This document shows, piece by piece, positions 1 to 6,800 of a stretch of DNA of 9,994 bases. The notes beneath the pieces were generated by a model. It was not told the origin of the DNA, did not search any database, and saw only the letters and a list, made by a program, of their open reading frames with translations. The position numbers and the translations under genes are program-made. The stretch comes from CAYXOX01 sp964466745 (GTDB taxonomy: Bacteria; Pseudomonadota; Alphaproteobacteria; Rhodobacterales; Rhodobacteraceae): the NCBI GenBank assembly GCA_964466745.1, contig CAYXOX010000116.1, positions 1 to 9,994 of the forward strand, read 5' to 3'. Every line of letters begins with the position of its first letter. The first letter of the stretch is position 1.

Positions 1-219
1 CACCGGTTCACCGTTTCGGTGTTCGCGCGGGAAAGCGGCTTCGCCTCCGCCAAGGAGGCCGCGGCGGCCGCCTGCGATTGCCTGCTTGGCGCAGGCCTGA
101 CGCTCGCGCGCGGACGGCTGGTGGCGCTGAGCTTCGAGCGGGCGTCCGCCCGCCGCGACGGCAGCGGTGACACCCGCCGGATCGACCTGCGCTTCGCCGC
201 GCGTCTCGACGAAAGCTGA
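1..219 (+). CDS. g8: GTA tail terminator protein (gp8, DUF3168-like), C-terminal 72 residues
   Basis: The left edge cuts this gene; 72 codons and a TGA stop are visible in frame 1. The visible part begins HRFTVSVFARESG, passes through an Ala-rich helix (roughly residues 18-30), then LARGRLVALSFERASARRD and ends in LRFAARLDES. This matches the C-terminal pattern I recall for DUF3168 tail terminator proteins: a strand, a helix carrying a short repeat of small residues, then two strands around an ARRDG turn. In siphovirus-like tails this protein caps the tail tube and joins it to the head stopper. Its place directly before a tail tube gene supports the call. A GTG at 19 could be read as a start, but coding sequence clearly continues to the window edge, so it is internal. 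The identification rests mainly on gene order, since the N-terminal half is not visible. Confidence 0.8.
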   Translation, partial: HRFTVSVFARESGFASAKEAAAAACDCLLGAGLTLARGRLVALSFERASARRDGSGDTRRIDLRFAARLDES

Positions 220-231
220 CCGATTTTTCCT

Positions 232-237
232 AGGGAG
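232..237 (+). promoter_or_regulatory. Ribosome binding site of g9
   Basis: AGGGAG lies 7 bases before the ATG at 245. It decides the start of g9, because the open frame runs back to an earlier ATG at 167 that overlaps g8 and has no comparable site. Confidence 0.7.
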
Positions 238-244
238 AAACACC

Positions 245-658
245 ATGGGCGCCCAGAGCGGCAAGGATCTTCTCATCAAGATCGACATGACCGACGACGG
301 ACAGTTCGAAACCGTCGCCGGCCTTCGTGCGACCCGGCTTGGCTTCAACGCCGAGAGCGTGGACGTGACCAGCCTCGAATCGCAGGGTGGCTGGCGCGAG
401 CTTCTTGCAGGTGCTGGCGTGCGCAGCGCTTCCATCTCGGGGTCGGGCGTCTTTCGTGATGCGACCACCGACGAGCGCGCCCGCCAGATCTTCTTTGCCG
501 GGCAGACACCGCAATTCCAGGTGATCATACCGGATTTCGGCATCGTCGAGGGACCGTTTCTCGTGACGTCTCTCGAATACGCCGGCAGCCAGAACGGGGA
601 GGCAACCTACGAACTCAGCCTCGCCTCCGCCGGTGTGCTGAGCTTCACGGCGCTCTGA
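245..658 (+). CDS. g9: GTA major tail tube protein (gp9, TP901-1 family)
   Basis: This 137-residue protein should polymerise into the tail tube. It starts MGAQSGKDLLIKID, continues with FETVAGLRATRLGFNAESVD and VTSLESQGGWRELL, and ends in YELSLASAGVLSFTAL. This is the pattern I recall for the TP901-1-type major tail protein family and for RcGTA gp9. The VDVTSL segment (residues 39-44), the GWRELLAGAGVRSASISGSG segment (49-68) and the FLVTSLEY strand (105-112) are typical of the tube beta-sandwich fold. The length fits small tail tube proteins. The ATG at 245 is preferred over the in-frame ATG at 167 because of the ribosome site at 232-237 and the family-like N-terminus. The stop TGA shares its last base with the ATG of g10, so translation of the two is probably coupled. 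Confidence 0.93.
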   Translation: MGAQSGKDLLIKIDMTDDGQFETVAGLRATRLGFNAESVDVTSLESQGGWRELLAGAGVRSASISGSGVFRDATTDERARQIFFAGQTPQFQVIIPDFGIVEGPFLVTSLEYAGSQNGEATYELSLASAGVLSFTAL

Positions 659-987
659 TGGCGAACCCCTGGACCGGAGAGGTTGCGGTGGTGCTCGGCG
701 GCGAGCGACATGTCTGCAAGCTGACCTTGGGCGCGCTTGCCGAACTGGAGGCGGAGCTGGAGGAAGGCAGCCTCTTCGCACTGGCCGAACGTTTCGAGAC
801 CGGTCGCTTCTCCGCCCGTGACGTGGCTGCGGTTCTGCTGGCCGGGTTGCGCGGCGGCGGCTGGACAGGTTCGGCCGACCTGCTCATGCGCGCCGAGATC
901 GAGGGGGGGCCGATGGCTGCCGCTCGGGCCGCCGCCGAACTTCTCGCGCGGGCCTTCAGCCTGCCCGAAGAGCGCATCCCGAAATGA
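658..987 (+). CDS. g10: GTA gp10, tail assembly chaperone / gp10 family protein
   Basis: This 109-residue protein starts MANPWTGEVAVVLGGERHVC, followed by LTLGALAELEAELEEGS, a helix-rich middle (DVAAVLLAGLRGGG) and a helical C-terminus rich in Ala and Leu. The TLGALAELEAEL element (residues 23-34) is characteristic of the GTA gp10 family, which is placed among phage tail assembly chaperones. Such proteins bind the tape measure while the tube grows and usually do not stay in the particle. The ATG overlaps the g9 stop by one base and has no strong ribosome site of its own, so it likely depends on coupling. It overlaps g10.1 by ATGA, and g10.1 lies in the -1 frame. This resembles the G/T chaperone pair of lambda-like phages, but I see no canonical slippery heptamer at the junction, so a frameshift product is not supported here. 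Confidence 0.88.
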   Translation: MANPWTGEVAVVLGGERHVCKLTLGALAELEAELEEGSLFALAERFETGRFSARDVAAVLLAGLRGGGWTGSADLLMRAEIEGGPMAAARAAAELLARAFSLPEERIPK

Positions 988-1229
988 CTGCGCGCAACGG
1001 CGGCGGCGTGGACTGGCCCGGCCTAATGCGCGCCGGGCTCTTCGGACTTCGGCTCACTCCCGCGGAATTCTGGCGCCTGACGCCGGCGGAGCTGGCCTTG
1101 ATGCTCGGGGCGCCGCTGGCGGGAGGCGGGCTGGACCGCGCGCGCCTAGAGGAACTGGCGCGCGCCTTTCCCGACAGAGGCGGGTGCTCTTCTACGTCCG
1201 AAGCGCCTGAAACGAGGACAGACCGATGA
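984..1229 (+). CDS. GTA gp10.1, small tail assembly chaperone-like protein (TIGR02216/Phage_TAC type)
   Basis: This 81-residue protein has the core DWPGLMRAGLFGLRLTPAEF followed by WRLTPAELALMLG (residues 10-42). That pattern, an aromatic-rich helix followed by FWxLTPxEL, is the hallmark of a small phage family placed between gp10 and the tape measure in GTA clusters, and corresponds to g10.1 of RcGTA. It probably helps to load the tape measure during tail assembly. It starts at an ATGA overlap with g10 and ends at an ATGA overlap with g11. The core and a helix LDRARLEELARAFPD end near residue 64. The remaining 17 residues (RGGCSSTSEAPETRTDR) are polar and look disordered. I recall family members ending close to the helix, so this tail may be a local extension that preserves coupling to g11. 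Confidence 0.88.
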   Translation: MTARNGGGVDWPGLMRAGLFGLRLTPAEFWRLTPAELALMLGAPLAGGGLDRARLEELARAFPDRGGCSSTSEAPETRTDR

Positions 1230-1888
1230 CAGCTGCCGACGAGATGGATTCCTTCGAAGACGCACTCGACGCACTGATGACCGGCCTCGGCGAGGCCAAG
1301 ACGGTGACCGCGAGCTTCGACGGCGAACTCGCGCGAATGCGGAGGACGCTCTCCGAAACGCACCGGGACCTCGGCACGCTCGAGCGTGGGATCTCGCGGG
1401 GGTTGCGGGGGGCATTCGACGGGCTGGTCTTCGACGGGTTGAAGCTCTCCGACGCGCTGACGAAGGTTGCGACCTCCATGGTCGATGCGGCCTATGCCGC
1501 GGCGGTCAACCCTGTCGCCAAGCATTTCGGGGGCATCATCGCGAGCGGCCTCGACAGCGTGATCCATGCCCTTTCGCCCTTCGGCGACGGGGCCGGTTTT
1601 GCGCAGGGGCGGGTGATGCCCTTCGCCCGGGGCGGGGTCGTTTCGCAAGCCACCGTTTTTCCGATGCGTGGCGGAACCGGATTGATGGGCGAAGCGGGCC
1701 CCGAGGCGATCCTGCCGCTGGCCCGCGGGGCGGACGGCCGGCTCGGCGTGCGCTCGGAGGCGCGCGCCCGGCCTGTTCAGGTGACCATCAACGTCGCGAC
1801 TCCCGATGTGGCGGGGTTTCGCCGAAGCCAGACGCAGATCGCCGCGCAGATGGGCCGCATGCTTGCCCAGGGCGAGCGAAACCGCTGA
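1226..1888 (+). CDS. g11: GTA tape measure protein (gp11), short form
   Basis: This 220-residue protein should set tail length and be released ahead of the DNA. The N-terminal 60 residues are helical and charged (possible coiled coil about 27-60). Residues 61-120 are more hydrophobic, with FGGIIASGLDSVIHAL resembling the amphipathic or membrane-active segment of tape measures. The C-terminal part carries FARGGVVSQATVFPM (133-147) and GLMGEAGPEAILPL (152-165), a motif pair seen at the C-terminus of many phage tape measures. At about 1.5 angstrom per residue, 220 residues would give a tail of roughly 33 nm, which suits a GTA's short tail. The length is close to that of RcGTA gp11. GAGG at 1214-1217 lies 8 bases before the start, and the ATG overlaps the g10.1 stop. 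Confidence 0.93.
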   Translation: MTAADEMDSFEDALDALMTGLGEAKTVTASFDGELARMRRTLSETHRDLGTLERGISRGLRGAFDGLVFDGLKLSDALTKVATSMVDAAYAAAVNPVAKHFGGIIASGLDSVIHALSPFGDGAGFAQGRVMPFARGGVVSQATVFPMRGGTGLMGEAGPEAILPLARGADGRLGVRSEARARPVQVTINVATPDVAGFRRSQTQIAAQMGRMLAQGERNR

Positions 1889-1900
1889 GGGGGCGCATTC

Positions 1901-2533
1901 ATGGCATTTCACGAGGTACGGTTTCCCGCTTCGCTGAGTTTCGGTTCCGTGGGTGGGCCCGAGCGGCGCACCGAAGTTGTGACGCTCGCAAACGGCTTCG
2001 AGGAGCGCAACACTCCCTGGGAGCATTCCCGGCGCCGCTACGATGCCGGCCTTGGCTTGCGATCACTGGAGGATGTCGAGGCGCTGGTCGGGTTCTTCGA
2101 AGCGCGCCGCGGGCGACTCTTCGGTTTCAGATGGAAAGACTGGTCGGACTTCAAATCCTGCGCGGCGAGCCGGGAACCGGGCTTCCGGGACCAGCTCATC
2201 GGCCATGGGGATGGTGAGCGCACGATCTTCAGCCTCGCCAAGACCTACGCTTCGGGAGAGGCCAGCTACCGCCGGCCGGTGATCAAGCCGGTGGAAGGGA
2301 CCGTGCGCGTGGGGCTTCAGGGCGACCCGATGAAGGAAACGGTGGACTATCAGCTCGACCCTGCGACCGGCGAGCTGACCTTCTTCACCGCCCCGGCAGA
2401 GGGAGCGGAGATCACAGCCGGTTTCGAATTCGACGTGCCGGTCAGGTTCGACACCGATCTCGTTCAGGTTTCGGTGGCGAATTTCCGTGCCGGAGACCTT
2501 CCCAGCGTTCCGGTGGTGGAGGTGCGGCTGTGA
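1901..2533 (+). CDS. g12: GTA distal tail protein (gp12, DUF2460/TIGR02217)
   Basis: This 210-residue protein joins the tail tube to the baseplate hub in GTA particles. Family landmarks are MAFHEVRFPASLSFGSVGGP at the N-terminus, RRTEVVTLANGFEERNTPW (22-40), GRLFGFRWKDWSDFKSC (71-87) and the closing PVRFDTDLVQVSV (180-192). These are the signature blocks I recall for DUF2460, and the length agrees with about 210 residues. The gene starts 12 bases after g11, with GAGGGG at 1887-1892 lying partly in the g11 stop and 8 bases before the ATG. It ends in a GTGA overlap with g13. The fold expected from the family is a beta-rich distal tail ring. I see no sign of disruption. Confidence 0.94.
   Translation: MAFHEVRFPASLSFGSVGGPERRTEVVTLANGFEERNTPWEHSRRRYDAGLGLRSLEDVEALVGFFEARRGRLFGFRWKDWSDFKSCAASREPGFRDQLIGHGDGERTIFSLAKTYASGEASYRRPVIKPVEGTVRVGLQGDPMKETVDYQLDPATGELTFFTAPAEGAEITAGFEFDVPVRFDTDLVQVSVANFRAGDLPSVPVVEVRL
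2518..2523 (+). promoter_or_regulatory. Ribosome binding site of g13 (GTG start)
   Basis: GGAGGT inside the last codons of g12 lies 6 bases before the GTG at 2530. It is the strongest site in the cluster and supports the GTG start. The resulting N-terminus matches the family. Confidence 0.7.
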
Positions 2534-3423
2534 GTGCATCGGGGCGTGACGGGCTGCTGGCGCATCTTTCCGAAGGGCTGACGACGGTTGCACGATGCTG
2601 GCGGCTTTCGAGGCGTGACGGGCTCGTGCTCGGCTTCACCGATCACGATTGCGACCTTGCCTTCGAGGACTGCGTTTTCCGCGCGACGACGGGCCTTTCA
2701 GCATCCTCGCTCGTTCAAGAGAACGGCCTTTCGGTTGACAACGCCGAGGCGCTGGGCGCTTTGAGCGACGCGGCGATCACGGAGGCGGACATCGCCGCGG
2801 GGCGGTGGGACGGAGCTGAGGTGACCGCCTGGCTCGTCAACTGGCAGGATCCGGGCCAGCGCGCGCTACGGTTCTCGGGGGATATCGGAGAGGTCCGGCG
2901 CGGCGCCGGTGCCTTTCACGCCGAGCTTCGCGGACTGTCCGAACGGCTGAACGTGCCGCGCGGGCGCGTCTTTCACGCGGATTGCAGTGCCGTGCTCGGT
3001 GACCGCAGTTGCCGCGTGGACCTCTCGGCTCCGGGGTACAGGGTGGAGGTTCCCGTAGAGCGGGCAAGCGACGCAACCGTGTTCCGTTTCGCCGGGCTCG
3101 ACGGATTCTCCGAGCGCTGGTTCGAGCGTGGCCGGGCGCTGGTGACCGGCGGCGCCGCGGAGGGGCTCGCGGGAGCTATCAAGCTCGACCGGATCCTCGG
3201 CGGGGCGCGGGAAATCACGCTCTGGGAGCCGCTTGGCGCCGCAGTTCTTCCCGGCGACACGGTTCTGCTGGAAGCCGGTTGCGACCGGCGTGCCGAGACA
3301 TGCCGGAAGAAATTCGGCAACCTGCTGAACTTCCGTGGCTTTCCGCACGTTCCCGGCGCCGATTGGCTGCTGGCGGTGCCAGCCCGGACGGGGGGCAACG
3401 ATGGCGGGAAGCTCAAGGAATGA
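2530..3423 (+). CDS. g13: GTA baseplate hub protein (gp13, DUF2163 + phage BR0599 domain), probable Fe-S protein
   Basis: This 297-residue protein forms the baseplate hub. The N-terminal DUF2163 part shows TTVARCWRLSRRDGLVLGFT (18-37) and the FTDHD motif. The C-terminal BR0599-like part shows CDRRAETCRKKFGN (251-264) and NFRGFPHVPG (267-276), a strongly conserved block. Four cysteines fall in two pairs, C152-x8-C161 and C251-x6-C258. This agrees with the conserved cysteine arrangement of lambda gpL relatives, which hold an iron-sulfur cluster, so cluster binding is likely here too (inference). Three further cysteines (23, 41, 48) lie in the N-terminal half. The gene begins with GTG in a GTGA overlap with g12 and ends in an ATGA overlap with g14. 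The last 15 residues are polar and probably flexible. Confidence 0.93.
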   Translation: MSASGRDGLLAHLSEGLTTVARCWRLSRRDGLVLGFTDHDCDLAFEDCVFRATTGLSASSLVQENGLSVDNAEALGALSDAAITEADIAAGRWDGAEVTAWLVNWQDPGQRALRFSGDIGEVRRGAGAFHAELRGLSERLNVPRGRVFHADCSAVLGDRSCRVDLSAPGYRVEVPVERASDATVFRFAGLDGFSERWFERGRALVTGGAAEGLAGAIKLDRILGGAREITLWEPLGAAVLPGDTVLLEAGCDRRAETCRKKFGNLLNFRGFPHVPGADWLLAVPARTGGNDGGKLKE

Positions 3424-3857
3424 GCCGCCCCGAGATCGTTGCGTCCGCGCGCGGCTGGATCGGCACCCCGTATCGCCACCAGGCCAGCGCCCGCGGTGCC
3501 GGGTGCGACTGCCTCGGCCTCCTGCGCGGGGTCTGGCGCGAATGCATCGGCCCGGAGCCAGAGCCCGTTCCGCCCTACACGCCGGATTGGGACGAGCCCC
3601 AGCGCGCGGAAGCGCTATGGCAGGCTGCTGCGCGCCATTTCCATCCCAAGCGGATCGATGACGAGGCGGAAGGCGACGTGCTGCTCTTTCGCATCCGGCC
3701 CGGCTGCGTTGCCAAGCACCTCGGCATTGCGGCACGGACCGGCGCGGCGCCGAGTTTCATCCATGCATACTCGCGGCGCGGGGTGCTCGAAAGCTCGATG
3801 TCCTCGCCGTGGCGCGGCCGGCTTGTGGCGCGTTTCACCTTTCCCGGGAGTGTCTGA
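3420..3857 (+). CDS. g14: GTA cell wall peptidase (gp14, NlpC/P60 family)
   Basis: This 145-residue protein is an NlpC/P60-type cysteine peptidase that should cleave peptidoglycan stem peptides so that DNA can cross the recipient's wall. The catalytic triad can be read: Cys31 in GCDCLGLLRGVW, His100 in AKHLGIAAR and a third polar residue, His115, in FIHAYS. RGWIGTPYRHQ at the N-terminus and GDVLLFRI (85-92) are also family signatures. No signal peptide is visible, which fits a virion-borne enzyme. The start ATG overlaps the g13 stop by ATGA, with GGGAAG at 3406-3411 as ribosome site. The frame stays open upstream to 3009, but that part is a shadow of g13. Cys29 sits two residues from the nucleophile; it is probably accessory. 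The position between hub and megatron matches RcGTA. Confidence 0.94.
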   Translation: MSRPEIVASARGWIGTPYRHQASARGAGCDCLGLLRGVWRECIGPEPEPVPPYTPDWDEPQRAEALWQAAARHFHPKRIDDEAEGDVLLFRIRPGCVAKHLGIAARTGAAPSFIHAYSRRGVLESSMSSPWRGRLVARFTFPGSV

Positions 3858-3860
3858 CAG

Positions 3861-6800
3861 ATGGCGACGATCCTGCTTTCCGCCGCCGGTGCCGCTATCG
3901 GCGGCTCGATCGGGGGCACAGTTCTCGGGCTTTCGGCGGCCGTGGTCGGGCAGGCCGCGGGCGCTACGCTCGGACGCGCCCTCGACCAGCGCCTGCTGGG
4001 AGGAGGAGGCCGTGCCGTGGAGACGGGCCGGCTCGACCGATACCGGCTGACGGGCGCCTCGGAGGGCGCGCCGATAGGGCAGGTCTATGCCCGGATGCGC
4101 ATTGGCGGCCAGGTGATCTGGGCCACCCGTTTTCGGGAGGTGGTGAACACCAGCGGCGGTGGCAAGGGAGCTCCCTCAACCCCAAAGATCAAGGAGTACA
4201 GCTACACCGTTTCGCTTGCCGTCGCCCTGTGCGAGGGCGAGATCGGCCATGTTGGCAGGGTCTGGGCCGACGGGGCGGAGGTGCCCCGCTCGAGCCTGCC
4301 CATGCGCGTTCACCGCGGGACGGAGGATCAACTGCCGGATTCAGCGATCGAGGCGGTCGAAGGCGCCGGGATGGCACCGGCCTACCGGGGCACCGCCTAC
4401 GTCGTTTTCGAGGACCTCGACCTCTCCCCCTACGGAAACCGCGTGCCGCAGTTCTCGTTCGAGGTTATCCGGCCGGCGCAGGAGCCGCCCGCCGGCGGCA
4501 TCCCCGATCTCGCCGGGACCGTGCGCGGTGTGGCGCTCATGCCCGGCTCGGGCGAATACACGCTGGCCACCACGCCGGTGCACTACCAGCTTGGCCCGGC
4601 CGAGGCGCGCCCGGCCAACGTGAACACGCTTTCCGGCATATCGGATATCGAGACGTCGCTGGAGGCGCTGAAGGGCGAGCTTCCGCGCTGCGAAGCGACG
4701 CTCCTTGTTGCGTCGTGGTTCGGAGACGACCTGCGCTGCGGGGTGTGCCGGCTTCGACCGAAGGTGGAGCAGACCAACCTTGACGGCGCCGAGATGCCCT
4801 GGCGTTCCGGAGGGATCGGCAGGGAGGCCGCGGAGATCGTTCCGATGCAGGACGGCAGGCCCGTTTACGGAGGGACACCCGCCGATGCCTCGCTGGTGGA
4901 GGCCATCGCGGCGCTCAAGACGGCGGGGCAGGCGGTGACCTTCTATCCCTTCATCCTGATGGAGCAGATGCCCGGCAACGGGTTGCCCGATCCGTGGACG
5001 GGTGCGCCCGACCAGCCGCCGCTGCCCTGGCGCGGGCGCATCACGGCGTCGGCCGCCCCGGGGCAGCCGGGCACCTCCGACCAAACGCCGGACGCCGAAG
5101 CCGAGGTGGCCGCGTTCTTCGGAGCGGCTTCGCCGGCGGACTTCAGCGTCGACGGCAGCCGGGTGGACTATTCCGGACCCGACGAGTGGTCGTTCCGCCG
5201 GTTCATCCTGCATTATGCGCATCTGTGCGTGGCCGCCGGCGGCGTAGAGGCGTTCTGCATCGGCTCCGAGATGCGCGGGCTGACGCAACTGAGATCGGCC
5301 CGGCGGGCCTTCCCGGCCGTCGAGGCGTTGCGAGCGCTGGCGGCCGATGTGCGTTCGGTTCTCGGGCCGGACACGAGGATCGGCTACGCGGCGGACTGGT
5401 CGGAGTATTTCGGCTATCAGCCCCAGGACGGAACCGGCGACAGGTTGTTTCATCTCGATCCGCTCTGGGCGGATCCGAATATCGATTTCATCGGTATCGA
5501 CAATTACATGCCGCTCGCCGACTGGCGCGACGGGCCGGATCATCTCGATGCGCCCTGGGGCTCGATCTGGTCGCTCGATTACCTGCGTGCGAACATCGAG
5601 GGCGGTGAGGGCTACGACTGGTACTATCACTCGCCCGAAGCGGAAGCCGCACAGATCCGCACGCCGATCGAGGACGGTGAACACGGCGAGCCGTGGGTCT
5701 GGCGATATAAGGACATCCGCAGCTGGTGGGAAAACCTCCACCATGACCGGGTTGACGGGCTCCGCATGGAAGACCCGAGCCCATGGGTGCCGCGGAGCAA
5801 GCCGTTCTGGTTTACCGAGTACGGCTGCCCGGCCGTGGACAAGGGCGCCAACCAGCCCAACCTGTTCGTCGATCCGAAATCCTCGGAATCCTCGCTGCCC
5901 CGCCATTCCGACGGGCGGCGCGACGACCTGATGCAGCTGGCCTACCTTTCGGCCATGGCGAGCTACTGGGAAGACGCGGCCAACAACCCGGTCTCCGATG
6001 TCTACGGGGAGGCGATGGTCGACACCGCGCGGATGCACGCGTGGGCCTGGGACGCGCGGCCATATCCGGCGTTTCCGCGCAGGACCGAACTCTGGTCCGA
6101 TGGCGAAAACTACGCGCGGGGCCATTGGGTCAACGGGCGTGCATCCGGGCGGTCGCTGGCCTCGGTCGTGGCGGAAATCTGCGAACAGGCGGGCATCACG
6201 CGCTACGATGTCTCCCGGCTCTGGGGCTATGTGCGCGGTTACCACGTCCCCGAGCTCGGCAGCGCCCGCGCCGCCTTGCAGCCGCTGATGCTGGCCCACG
6301 GCTTCGACGCGGTGGAGCGCGAGGGCAGGCTCGTCTTCGCGACGCGGACGGGCCTTGCGACGGCGCGCCTCGATCAGGCCGGCCTCGCCATCACCGGCGA
6401 AACCGAAACGGCCCTGGAGCTGGCGCGCTCGGCCGAGGCCGAGATCGAGGGACGCGTGCAGATCGGCTTCATCGAGGCCGACGGGGACTACGAGATCAGA
6501 AGCGCGGAGGCGAGCTTTCCCGGCGAGCCGGGCCGGCGGCTGGCCCGCAGCGAGGTTTCCCTGGTGCTAACCGGAGCGGAAGGCCGGGCCATCGCCGAGC
6601 GCTGGCTTGCCGAGGCGCGCACGGCCCGCGACACCGCGCGCTTCGCATTGCCGCCCTCGCGCGCGGCGCTCGGGGCGGGAGACGTCGTGGATCTTGACGG
6701 GGCCGGCCGCTACCGCATCGACCGGGCCGAGAGCCTGGGAGCGACGATCGTGGAGGCGGTGCGCGTCGCGCCCCAGAGCTATCTGCCCTCGGATGCGGTG

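Noticed and set aside
978..987. CCCGAAA at the end of g10 as a -1 frameshift site joining g10 to g10.1, as in lambda G/GT.
   Set aside because: It does not fit the X XXY YYZ rule (the middle triplet is not uniform), and g10.1 has its own ATG in an ATGA overlap, which explains its expression.
956..2026. A 356-codon minus-strand open frame across g10.1, g11 and the start of g12.
   Set aside because: It overlaps three recognisable plus-strand genes, has no ribosome site or recognisable domain, and is rich in His/Arg/Pro as shadows are.
3009..3419. Upstream in-frame extension of g14 within g13.
   Set aside because: The translation is an Arg/Gly-rich shadow of g13. The NlpC/P60 domain begins right after the ATG at 3420, which overlaps the g13 stop.
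4341..6299. A 652-codon open frame on the minus strand inside g15.
   Set aside because: It is antisense to a clear conserved protein, its translation has no family motifs, and long antisense frames are expected in GC-rich DNA with strong third-position bias.
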